A stretch of 64,000 bases of DNA from the NCBI GenBank assembly GCA_034435435.1, contig DAOTXN010000109.1, positions 39,645-103,644 of the forward strand, given 5' to 3'. Of the stretch, positions 43,291 to 54,400 are shown in pieces. The stretch is from DAOTXN01 sp034435435 (lineage in GTDB: Bacteria; Chloroflexota; Anaerolineae; S140-20). Numbering within the stretch: position 1 is the stretch's first letter; every line of letters starts with the position of its first letter. The notes below the pieces were generated by a model. The model saw only the letters and a program-made list of their open reading frames with translations. It did no database searches and was not told the DNA's origin. A program made the translations under genes and the position numbers.

Positions 43291-44308
43291 GATCAAGCGC
43301 GACGTTCGTGAGCCTCAGTCGAACGACAACGGGAGCCGCGAGGTTCTGATCCAGATCAAAGGGCTGAAAAAATACTTCCCCATCACGCGCGGCGTGCTGC
43401 AGCGGCGCGTAGGCGACGTCAAGGCGGTGGATGACGTCACCTTTGACATCTACCGGGGTGAGACGCTGGGCCTGGTGGGCGAGAGCGGCTGCGGCAAATC
43501 CACCACCGGGCGGACGCTCCTGCAACTGTACCGCCCCACCGCAGGGCGCATCTTGCTAGAAGGGACAGACCTGGCGCAGCTCAGGCGGGGCAAGCTCCAA
43601 CACATGCGCCGCCGCATGCAGATGATCTTCCAGGACCCCTATGCCTCGCTGAACCCGCGTATGACGGTGGGCAGCATCGTCGGAGAGCCGATGGAGATTT
43701 ATAAAACGGCCAAAGGCAAGGAAAAAAGGGCGCGCGTGGAAGAGCTGCTGCACCTGGTCGGCTTGAATCCCTACTTTGCCAGTCGCTATCCTCACGAGTT
43801 CTCCGGCGGCCAGCGTCAGCGCATCGGCATCGCCCGGGCTCTGGCCCTCAACCCTGACTTTATCGTGTGCGACGAGCCGATTGCCGCGCTGGACGTGTCC
43901 ATTCAAGCCCAGGTGGTCAACCTGCTGGAAGACCTGCAAGAGCGTTTCAACCTCACCTATCTCTTTATCGCCCACGACCTTTCAATGGTGCGCCACATTA
44001 GCGACCGGGTGGCGGTGATGTACCTGGGCAAGATCGTCGAATTGACCGACCGCGACACGCTGTACACCCGTCCGCTGCACCCCTACACGCAGGCGTTGCT
44101 GTCGGCCGTGCCCATCCCCGACCCGCTGATCGAGGAGCAGCGCCAGCGCATTATCCTGCAAGGTGACGTGCCCAGCCCGGCCAACCCGCCGGTGGGATGC
44201 AACTTTAACACTCGCTGCCCCATCGCCAAGGACATCTGCTTCGAGACCGAGCCGGAGTTCAAGACAGAAGCGCCGGGGCATTGGGTGGCCTGTCACTTGT
44301 CACCTTGA
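43274..44308 (+). CDS. Opp/DppF-type ATP-binding protein (second copy)
   Basis: 344 aa, normal length. LKKYFPITRGVLQRRVGDVKAVDDV leads into Walker A GESGCGKS, then Q-loop IFQDPYASLNPR, signature FSGGQRQRIGIARAL, Walker B FIVCDEPIAALD, H-loop FIAHDLSMV, and C-terminal HPYTQALLSAVPIPDP with the FNTRC motif. It lacks the membrane insertion of the first OppF-type protein, which makes it a useful internal control. It overlaps the OppD gene. An alternative start is the Met 9 bp in. Confidence 0.94.
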   Translation: MGNMAEIKRDVREPQSNDNGSREVLIQIKGLKKYFPITRGVLQRRVGDVKAVDDVTFDIYRGETLGLVGESGCGKSTTGRTLLQLYRPTAGRILLEGTDLAQLRRGKLQHMRRRMQMIFQDPYASLNPRMTVGSIVGEPMEIYKTAKGKEKRARVEELLHLVGLNPYFASRYPHEFSGGQRQRIGIARALALNPDFIVCDEPIAALDVSIQAQVVNLLEDLQERFNLTYLFIAHDLSMVRHISDRVAVMYLGKIVELTDRDTLYTRPLHPYTQALLSAVPIPDPLIEEQRQRIILQGDVPSPANPPVGCNFNTRCPIAKDICFETEPEFKTEAPGHWVACHLSP

Positions 44309-44346
44309 AACCCAGGCTCGCCGGTACGGATGGGCTTGTCCGGCGC

Positions 44347-44375
44347 CACGGGAGAGTTATTATGACTCTCCCGTG
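44347..44375 (+). terminator. Terminator of the second oppDF pair
   Basis: 11-bp stem CACGGGAGAGT / ACTCTCCCGTG with a 7-nt loop, followed by TGTGTTTC, 39 bp after the stop. The rest of the gap to 44602 contains a possible TAAAAT -10 near 44440 for the HEAT gene and nothing else clear. Confidence 0.7.
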
Positions 44376-44602
44376 TGTGTTTCAGCGTCAAAGCGTCGCG
44401 TGCGCGACTTTTGTCACTACCTTTTTGGTCGAATTGTGTTAAAATGGCTTGGGTTCTTTTGCCAAGGAAAAAACGGTCCCAAAAAGCTCGCTGGCCGGCC
44501 AATCTAAAACTGTACCGCCACTGTTTTTCTCTTTTCTGAAAGAGAAGCTTGGGCAGCCGACGATTGCATATCAACTACTTTGGAACGAAATGGGAGGAGA
44601 AC

Positions 44603-45385
44603 GTGACAGAAAAGACGCGTGAGGAAATCAGAATCCTTTTGGCTAGCACGGATCCAAAAGAATTACGCCAGGGTTTGGAAATGGTGCGCCAGGAAATCTC
44701 CCGCGTGGGTTCAAGCGAGGCCCGGCCCCTGTTTGAAATGGTTTCGGCCATCTTTTACGTCGATCCGCTGGACCACCCGGAATTGATGCCCATACTCGAC
44801 CAGGCGATCAGCCTCGTGGTAGGTTTTGGCGAGTGGGTCATTCCCGTTTTGTTGGATAGCCTGGACGCGGGCGACCTCAAGGCCCAACTAGCCATCGGCC
44901 ACGCTCTAGGCCGCATTGGGGTGGATGCCATCGAGCCGCTGATGAACGCATATCAGGCTTCGGCCGACCCGGCCCGCCGCACGTTCATCCTGTACGCGTT
45001 AAGCAAGATCAAATCGCCCAAGATCGTGCAAGCCGCGCCCTTGGCGCTCGAGGCGGCCCAATCCGAGGATCTGGAGCTGAGAGACACCGCGACGCGGGCG
45101 CTGGGCAAGTTTGTAGAATCCGTTCCGCCGTCAGACCTATCTGAGGAATTATTGCCGATCTTGATCGCCCAGTTGCGCACCAATCTTGCCGATCCAAGCC
45201 CAGGGATTCGCGCCAAAGCGGTGCGCAGTTTAGGCAAACTGGCCCGGTTCGGCCACCTTGATGAACAAGAGCGAGAAAAGCTCAAGACGCTGTGTAAGCT
45301 CATCCTGGGCACCGATGGGAATTTCGATTGGGATCGCGCCTACGTTGTCCGTAAGGAGGCCGAAGAGGCGCTCAGGTATGCCTGA
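44603..45385 (+). CDS. HEAT-repeat protein
   Basis: 260 aa, all helical, with HEAT/PBS-lyase-like repeats: GDLKAQLAIGHALGRIGVDAIEPLMNAY, DLELRDTATRALGKF, PGIRAKAVRSLGKLARFG. A GTG start at 44603 is chosen because GGGAGG lies 6 nt upstream, although the frame opens earlier at 44549. There are no catalytic motifs; such proteins act as scaffolds. It stands alone between two terminators. Function unknown. Confidence 0.8.
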   Translation: MTEKTREEIRILLASTDPKELRQGLEMVRQEISRVGSSEARPLFEMVSAIFYVDPLDHPELMPILDQAISLVVGFGEWVIPVLLDSLDAGDLKAQLAIGHALGRIGVDAIEPLMNAYQASADPARRTFILYALSKIKSPKIVQAAPLALEAAQSEDLELRDTATRALGKFVESVPPSDLSEELLPILIAQLRTNLADPSPGIRAKAVRSLGKLARFGHLDEQEREKLKTLCKLILGTDGNFDWDRAYVVRKEAEEALRYA

Positions 45386-45394
45386 CAAGAACAC

Positions 45395-45437
45395 AAAACG
45401 GCGGGCCGAATTTCGTTGGCCCGCCGTTTTTTTGTTG
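45395..45437 (+). terminator. Rho-independent terminator
   Basis: AAAACGGCGGGCC / GGCCCGCCGTTTT stem of 13 bp, 10-nt loop, then a T-run. It ends the HEAT-repeat transcript and may also serve the convergent protease gene. Confidence 0.9.
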
Positions 45438-45490
45438 TCATCCGCCCACATTACGCGAGGCGCGTGAGTAGATGAGTGTAGATGCCCCGG

Positions 45491-48400
45491 TTACGGTGTA
45501 GTAACCTCACCACTAAAGCAGGCGATGTTAGTCCCAAAGAAGGTGTCGCCGGTCATCTCTGCACAGTTGGTCCACGTACCGACGCGGCGGCCCGTGGCGC
45601 TAAAAGAAACGACGTGGGTCTCGCCAGGTGTGCCAGGGACCGAGAATACACCCAGGTCGCTGCCACCCCACGGCAGCGTACCGGCGCCGTCGTAGTACCA
45701 GGTATCGCCAACCGTGCCGTCTTCGTTTTCCGCGCCGACCGTGGCGTCGCCCGTGTCACCGGCATAGGGACCATAGGTAAAGTGGATGTTGCCGCTGCCG
45801 CGCTCCAGCCAGATCTGGAAGCTGAAAGTGGAGCCGGCGTCTCCATAGCGCGGCACGTTCTCCCATTCGAAAATGTCCCAAACGCGAACCCCATCGGTCA
45901 GCGCCCCCAGGTACCAGTTGCCGCCAGCGCCCAGGTTCAGGTCGGTCCACCAGGGTGCAAGCAAGTTGTCGGGGATGGCCGGGTCCGGGAAGTTCTGGTT
46001 GGTAGCCGAAGTTGCCACACCACTGGCCGTTCCCAGCTCCAGGGTTCCGTTGACCGACCAGATGCCGTCCGTGTAGTTCTGTCCCAGATAGTCGATGTCC
46101 AGGCCAGTGATGATCCAGCCACCGTCGTCACAGTTGGAGGGGCACGCTATGGGCGTGATGCCAAAGCTAGCCAGTGGGAGATAGCCATAGAGCGCATCTG
46201 CATCGACGTCCACCACCGGCAGGCCGGCGCCGGCGATGGTCCCATCGAACTTGACGCCGTTGCCATCTGGATCGCCGCCGACGACGCTACCCGGCACCAG
46301 GCGCAGATAGTTCGGCAGGTGGTCCGTCATGCTAACGGTGGCGTCCTCAAAGCCGGTGTTCTCGATGGTGATCGTGCAGTCGGTTGTCTCGTCTTTTGCA
46401 AACACGGCTGGATCGCAAGACTTGGACATGGTCACAGACGGCTCACCACGCACGATGGTGACGGGCATGTGCAACATGTGCGTACCATCGGTTAGCTTGA
46501 TCATGCCGAAGCGGACCTCGCCCAATGGCACACGGCCAGCGTTAATGGTAATGTCGAACGTCGCCTCACCGTCGGCCGGTACGAACAGAGTGGGTGGGAC
46601 GGTGATGGACCAGTCGTTCTGTTTTCTTGTGGTCCATAGATACCAGGTGCTGTCCGAGCCGGTGACGTCTTTGGCCGTGCGCTGGAGAGTGATCCGCCCT
46701 GGCATATTGGGATGGTACACGCTGGGATAGTTGGCGTGCCACAGTTCGGTCTCGAGGGCGCGATAGTTGGCCCCGGTTTCGTCGAACGTAATGCCGGGGT
46801 CTCCTGCCTTACGCAACTCGATGCGACCCGAACCATAGTCATAGGCATCGGCTGGCGTGACGGCGTCTTCCTTGTAGACCTTGTGGATCCTGGCGGTCGT
46901 CATCAGCGCAGATTTGATCTGGCCCGGCGTCCAGTCGGGATGCAGGTCTTTGAGCAGCGCCGCAGCACCGGCGACGTGTGGGCTGGACATCGAGGTACCC
47001 TGGATGGCCTGGAACAGCTCATCCTGCGGGCCCATGCCGCCCACACCCTGCTCGACTCCTAGTGGGGTCTCACCGGCCAGGATTTGCACGCCCGGCGCGG
47101 TTACGTCGGGCTTGCTGACACCCAGCGTCTGGGCAGGGCCACCCCGCGAGCTAAAGGCGGCCATGACGTCGCCTTGGGTCTTGGCCTTGACGCCGCCGCT
47201 CAGCGTGCCCACCACGCCGGTGTGCGTGGCGACAAAGTCCAGCAGCGCCACGCCGGCGTCGTTCTCGAGGTGAATGCTGGGGATGTAGTGAGGGTCGGTG
47301 GATACACCCTGTAGCGAGGGGTTGTAGAGAATCATACCGCCCGCGCCGCCTTCCGCCACGTTAAAGCTCTTGGTCACCCGGGCGATGACGCCGCGCTCGC
47401 ACACGACGATTTGGCCGCTAAAAGTACCAGGCGCAAAAGGAGACAGGCACAGCGCATCGCCATAGTCCGCCGCCAGTACGACATCGCCTGTGTAGCCACC
47501 CGTGATGGAAGCGCCGTCCAGGACCAACTCGTCGCCATTGTCGGCTGTTACCGTCACGTCGGCCGCAAAGGTGCGGTCGTGAGTGCTGGCAGCCACCGTG
47601 GTCACCCACGGGCCGCGATGGCCGACCGTGTTGGGGCCGGGGCCAGAGTTGCCGGCCGAGGCAGCCACAAACACGCCCGCCTCGTAGGCGTCGAGGAAGG
47701 CCAGATCGGGAGCTTCAGAATAGGGGTTGGTGCCGCCGCCGATTGAAAAGTTGACCGCGTCCACGCCATCGATGATGGCCTGCTGCATGGCGGCCGCCGA
47801 GTCGGTAAAGTAGCAACCTTCGAGGGCGCACACCCGGTACATGATGATGTGAGCGCGGGGGGCGATGCCGGACACCTTGCCGCGCGGCACGCCGAGCAGG
47901 ATTGAGTCAACCCCATAGTTACCCGCCGCTGTGCTGCTGGTGTGTGTACCGTGGCCGTCGTCGTCGCGGGCCGAGTCATACTCGCCCAGGTTGGTGACAG
48001 GGTCGTAGGGGATTAGTCCTATAGTGGCTTTGTAAGTATCCAAGAAGGTATAAGCCCCAATTAGCTTGTTATTGCAGGTAAACGGCGCGTCATTGGGGTT
48101 CCAGGCCGTGTTGCCAAAATCACACGCATAGGGCCCCCCCGGCGGTGCAGGATAAGACTTTCCGCTGGGATCTGGGTCGGAGAACGAGGGATGCTCGGGC
48201 CAGATACCCGTGTCGAGGATACCCACGACAACTCCTTCACCAGCTTCACTACTGCCGCCCAGCTCTTGCCAGAGCTTTTTGGCGCCGATGAACGAAGGGC
48301 TGCGGTCTGTGTCGACCTGGGCCACCTGGTCAAAGTAAATGTTTTCGACGTTGGGCAGCTTGGACAGCGTCTCAAGCTGGCTTTCAGGGACGAGCATCGC

Positions 48401-48823
48401 CACGCCACCCAAGATGACGTCGTAGCGATAGGTGACCTTGGCGCCGGGGATAGCCGCCTGCGCCGCGGCGACAAACACGTCTTGGCGCGTCCTGAGGTAT
48501 TTGAGATACGCTTGGCTTTCAGCCGACGCGACGTCTAGTTTCTCCTCCCCTGTGACTTTCGGGTTGGTCGCAGCTAAGCCAGATACATTACCGGTGTAGA
48601 TAGCCAGCGGAGCATCTTTTAATTTAACAATGACGCTGACCCATTCCTCACCGTCTGCAGCTCTGATCTTGGCATTCGCGGCCGGCGCTTCTGAGACGAA
48701 CTCTACGCCAGTGGCTGCACGCTCGCGCGGTTCAACCGGGCCAGCGGCAGTGAATTCTATACTGAACGCTGAGAGCAGTACGGCCAGTATGAGAATTAGA
48801 GACAGGAATCTTGAGCATTTCAT
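45491..48823 (-). CDS. Exported subtilisin-family (S8) serine protease
   Basis: 1110 aa. A signal peptide (about 1-27) precedes an I9 propeptide (about 60-150). The S8 catalytic domain has Asp in VGILDTGIWPEHPSF (about 204), His in GHGTHTSSTAAGN (about 292) and Ser in GTSMSSPHVAGAAALL (about 610). A PA domain is inserted between His and Ser, as in cucumisin-like proteases. Downstream lie an Fn3-like domain, a DUF11-like stretch (PSVTMSKSCDPAVFAKDETTDC) and a C-terminal beta-rich region (about 850-1110) of unknown role. It is secreted and probably degrades proteins for uptake by the peptide transporters. Its leader is about 290 nt. Confidence 0.93.
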   Translation of the reverse strand: MKCSRFLSLILILAVLLSAFSIEFTAAGPVEPRERAATGVEFVSEAPAANAKIRAADGEEWVSVIVKLKDAPLAIYTGNVSGLAATNPKVTGEEKLDVASAESQAYLKYLRTRQDVFVAAAQAAIPGAKVTYRYDVILGGVAMLVPESQLETLSKLPNVENIYFDQVAQVDTDRSPSFIGAKKLWQELGGSSEAGEGVVVGILDTGIWPEHPSFSDPDPSGKSYPAPPGGPYACDFGNTAWNPNDAPFTCNNKLIGAYTFLDTYKATIGLIPYDPVTNLGEYDSARDDDGHGTHTSSTAAGNYGVDSILLGVPRGKVSGIAPRAHIIMYRVCALEGCYFTDSAAAMQQAIIDGVDAVNFSIGGGTNPYSEAPDLAFLDAYEAGVFVAASAGNSGPGPNTVGHRGPWVTTVAASTHDRTFAADVTVTADNGDELVLDGASITGGYTGDVVLAADYGDALCLSPFAPGTFSGQIVVCERGVIARVTKSFNVAEGGAGGMILYNPSLQGVSTDPHYIPSIHLENDAGVALLDFVATHTGVVGTLSGGVKAKTQGDVMAAFSSRGGPAQTLGVSKPDVTAPGVQILAGETPLGVEQGVGGMGPQDELFQAIQGTSMSSPHVAGAAALLKDLHPDWTPGQIKSALMTTARIHKVYKEDAVTPADAYDYGSGRIELRKAGDPGITFDETGANYRALETELWHANYPSVYHPNMPGRITLQRTAKDVTGSDSTWYLWTTRKQNDWSITVPPTLFVPADGEATFDITINAGRVPLGEVRFGMIKLTDGTHMLHMPVTIVRGEPSVTMSKSCDPAVFAKDETTDCTITIENTGFEDATVSMTDHLPNYLRLVPGSVVGGDPDGNGVKFDGTIAGAGLPVVDVDADALYGYLPLASFGITPIACPSNCDDGGWIITGLDIDYLGQNYTDGIWSVNGTLELGTASGVATSATNQNFPDPAIPDNLLAPWWTDLNLGAGGNWYLGALTDGVRVWDIFEWENVPRYGDAGSTFSFQIWLERGSGNIHFTYGPYAGDTGDATVGAENEDGTVGDTWYYDGAGTLPWGGSDLGVFSVPGTPGETHVVSFSATGRRVGTWTNCAEMTGDTFFGTNIACFSGEVTTP

Positions 48824-49121
48824 AATCTATTTTTCCCCCTTGTTTTTTTAGAGTAACAGAGATCCCGAGATGCTTTATCTAGTACTCCTTCCAGCAGGCC
48901 CCACCCCCTTTCTGAACGGTCGCTTTTCTGCCCATAGCCTTGCACATCACACGTTGCTGTAGAATAACCATCACCGATTTTCAAGATAGCATAGGGCGAA
49001 GTAACTTTCGCGCATAAATGCTGTCTTGACTAACGGGAGAGCACCTATAAAAAGACAGTGTATCGTGTATTCACTTTAGTTGAACGCGAAGAAGAGAGAG
49101 CAGGCAGAAACGCTTCATATG

Positions 49122-49150
49122 ATTATACAACAGAAAGTAAAAAGGTCCAA
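49122..49150 (-). promoter_or_regulatory. Promoter of the S8 protease gene
   Basis: Minus strand: TTGGAC (49150-49145), 17-bp spacer, perfect TATAAT (49127-49122). The gap 48824-49185 holds this promoter and a long leader without a convincing ORF or known riboswitch; AAGGGGG precedes the protease ATG. Confidence 0.8.
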
Positions 49151-49185
49151 CGCCCAAAAGTTATAAAATGGTAAAAATCTGACTC

Positions 49186-51036
<1,851 letters not shown>

Positions 51037-51184
51037 GACAGTGCCTCCTCAAGCATGAAATAATGGATCAATGGGGGATACCCATTGATGGTTTTTGGTC
51101 TGTTGGTCTAGTGGTGCGCCAGTGCTGCGCCCTTTTGTGCGCCGATCGCTCGGTTTTTTGTGGGCCAGATGGGTGTGGGGAAAA

Positions 51185-51354
51185 AGATTAGAGGGATGGC
51201 AACCCCCTAGACGGCATCCGCTGATCTTTCGATTTTCTCCGCGTCGGTTAACGCGGATTAGCCCCACCTCGCGGCAGGGAACCGTCTCCTCGTCACCCGG
51301 TTTCCAGTAGATAGTAAAAAGTAGTCGGTAGACTGGGGGACCGGGCCGTGCGCT
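51185..51354 (-). ncRNA. glmS ribozyme (glucosamine-6-phosphate-activated)
   Basis: On the minus strand: AGCGCACGG with predicted cleavage between A51354 and G51353; P1 formed by CCCGGTCCCCCAGT and ACTGGAAACCGGG; directly after it GACGAGG (51294-51288); P3 as AGACGG pairing with CCGTCT; and the core ATCGAAAGATCAGCGGATGCC (part at 51221-51213). A final hairpin AGGGGGTTGCCATCCCTCT could be P4. About 40 nt extra, itself able to form a stem, sit between P3 and the ATCGAAA core. On binding glucosamine-6-phosphate the RNA should cut itself and the glmS message should be degraded. The remaining leader (51037-51184) holds the glmS ribosome-binding site. Confidence 0.85.
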
Positions 51355-51463
51355 GTCTTTCCCTGGCAGTTTTTTCGATAGGCGCCTCCTCTTGGTTCTG
51401 TTGAGTAGGCGCTATTTTACCACGAAAGGGTTGGTATGCGATAGGAAGCCGGTATGAAATGTG

Positions 51464-54400
51464 TTAAAAGTCGGCCAGGGCATCGGCCAACTCTTGGGCG
51501 GTCTGGAATCGCTCGGCGGGGTTTTTGGACAAGGCTCTGAGGACGATGGTCTCCAGCTCCGACGGCACGTCTGGAGCCAGTTGGCGCGGCGGGCGCGGTG
51601 TGACGTTGGCTTGCTGCCACAACACCTCCATCACCGAGTCGGCCTTGAAGGGCGGGCGGGCGGTCAACATTTCGTACAGCATCACGCCCAAAGAATAGAT
51701 GTCGCTGCGGGCGTCAAAGCGGGGCGGGTCGCTCAATTGCTCCGGCGCGATGTAGGTAGGGCTGCCCCACACCCGGCCCGGCTCGGTGTAGCGCGGGCCG
51801 CCTCGCAACACGGCCAATCCAAAATCAACCAAGATGGCTTGCCCTTCCCGGTTGATCAAGATGTTGGCCGGCTTGAGGTCGCGATGGACTGCGCCGTGGG
51901 CGTGGGCGTAGGCCAGTCCCGTGGCGACCTGCCGGGCAATCTGTACAGCCTCATCCACAGGCAGCATTTCTCCGCCGGTGCTCGCCTCGGTCAGCCGCCC
52001 TTTGAGGCTAACGCCGTCAATAAATTCCATAATCATATAGATGAGGTTTTCTGTCTCGCCAAAATCGAACACCTGCACGATGTTGGGGTGGCGCAGCGCG
52101 GCGGCGATGCGCGCCTCTTGCAGGAACCGCGCCCGCATTTCCTCCGATTCGACCAGCGCCGGGGGCAGAATTTTGATGGCGACGGAGCGGTCCAGCAACG
52201 GGTGATAGCCTTTGTACACCTGGCCCATGCCTCCTTCGCCCAGTTTTTGACCCACCTGACAACTGCCCAGCGTGCGGCCGGTGAGCGGCGGCGAGAGCGC
52301 GGCCAAATCGGCGCTCACTGTGCCGGTCTCTTCCCTCATGGATGTGGCAGCGGCAAGCGCCGGTTCCGGCGCGGCGCTTCGACCCCGATACCACAAAAAA
52401 CCCAGTCCGCCCAAGGCCAACAGCCCACCCAGGACGATCAACGGTAGCACGGGAAAGCTCTTGCCTGGCTGCGACGACGTTGGAGTCGCCGGGGCTGTAA
52501 CAGGGGTGGGCGAGGATGTTTGTGTGGGCGACGCAATAGTATTCGTGGGGGACGGGGGCGTGTGGGTCGGCGAGACCGTCGGTTCGACGGTTTGAGGTTC
52601 GACCTGAAGCATGGCGGTCGCGCTGGGCTGCGGCTCGCTGGTCGGGGCCAGCGGGGCGATGAGCAGGCTCATGGGCTGGATTTGTAGACCGTCGGCGCTA
52701 GCGGAAATTTCCAGCCGCCCGGCGTCCGTCGGTCGAAAGACGGCCCAGGCCACACCTGCCAGCGTGTCGGTGACGGTGCGCGGCGCGAGGCTGATGGGCA
52801 GATCGGTGTAAGTTCCCTGGAAGCGGACGGAGGCGCCATCGGGCACAGGGTGGCCGTTGCTATCCAAGATAGGTCCGACGCGCACGCGCAGCTCGTCGCC
52901 GGGATGCCAGGCGTCGCCTTTTTCCGACCCAAGCGGGTCGCTGAGCAGCGCAAGGGTCTGGTCGGGAGCGGGCTGCAGCGCCGTCGCCAGGTCGTAGCCG
53001 ATGCCCTCCACACTGACCGGCGAGGCGCTGGCAGGCGCGAGTTCCTGGAACCAAGCCCGCAGCGCCACCTGGAGAGATGGCTCAACCTTGCTGTACACGG
53101 CCCAGTAGGCGCTCAGCTTGCCGATCTCGGTTGCGTCCAGATAATAGGGCGCGTGTAGCGCCAGCGCAACGATCTTGATATCGCGCAGGTCAAAATGGGT
53201 GGTGACGCCGTTGATCGAGACCGATGGGTCGCGCAAAAAGAGCCTGGCTGCGCCGCTTTGGGGGTAGGTATCGGGCATGTAATTGATGAGCACCAACACG
53301 ATCCAGTCTGCGGCTCGTATCTGCTCGACGATGGCCTGGGCGTGGGCTTGTTCCTCCTCTTCGACGGTGACCCAGTCGCCGGTTAACAAGCGGTACAGGT
53401 CGTCAAAATTGACCAGGTGGATCTGCTCCGGCGCGATGAGGCCGCTGCCGCCGGGGCCGTACAGGTCGAGCAAGGCGTCTCGTATTGTCTCTCCTCGCAA
53501 GCGAGTGACGGCCAGACAGCCCTCGAAACAGCCCATGATCACGATGTCTTCGTCGGGGCGGGGCGGGGCAGGCAGGCGGCGGAGCAGGTCTTCGGGTCGC
53601 TCCACGGGCGGGTAGAGCAAGGTCAGGGTATGCCGGGCGACTTGGGCAACGACCTCGCCGCCCTGACCGGTTGGGTCGTTTCCCGTGATCAACACTTTAT
53701 CCAACCCCAGAGCGGGATAGAGGCGCAGCTTGGCGCGCAAGATGTGGCGCACGGCGTCGTCTACGCGCTGGCGAAAAAACTCGTCCTGGTGGTATTCCTC
53801 CTGAAAAAACGTGATGGTTTCCTGGATGGTGGGGAGCTGGCCGTCGAACCAGCCGGGCCGGTCAGTCGACGCAAAGCTGACCAACGGCAGCACGTCGTTG
53901 CCGGCCATGAGCGCGTCTTTGGCGATCTGTTTGGCCGGGAAGGTTTGGAAGGTCGGGTCGTAGTAGCCCTTGACCGCCCGTACGCCCAGTGAGTCGCACA
54001 CGATCAGGCCCGCTTGCCGCCACTCGGCCAGCGGCGCGAGGGCCATAAAGGCCGCCATCCCCTCCCGGTCGAGGCTGATGGGGCGGGTGAGTTGGTCCAC
54101 GTCGCCCTGAAAGCCTTTGTAGCGGATGTGAGAGGGCATCATGGCGTCGGTGACGCCCAACGGGTCGTTCGCGGCGGGGCGGGTGACGGCGAAAAAGGGT
54201 AGCAGGTCGCTCTGTTGCAACTCGGCCAGGGACTTTTGGACGGTGGCGACCTCGTCGTCGGGCAGGCGGTCGCTGGCTCCGTGGCCGGGGAAGTGTTTGG
54301 CGACGGTCAGCACGCGCCCGCCGCCCCCCTCGTGCACCCCCCGGACGTAAGCCCGGCCCATCTGCCCCACCCAGAAGGGCGAGCCGCCAAAGACGCGGAT

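Noticed and set aside
51407..51413. Second AGCGCC site as the glmS ribozyme cleavage point
   Set aside because: It is followed by its own GGCGCC hairpin instead of P1; the site at 51354 directly precedes the P1 that abuts GACGAGG.
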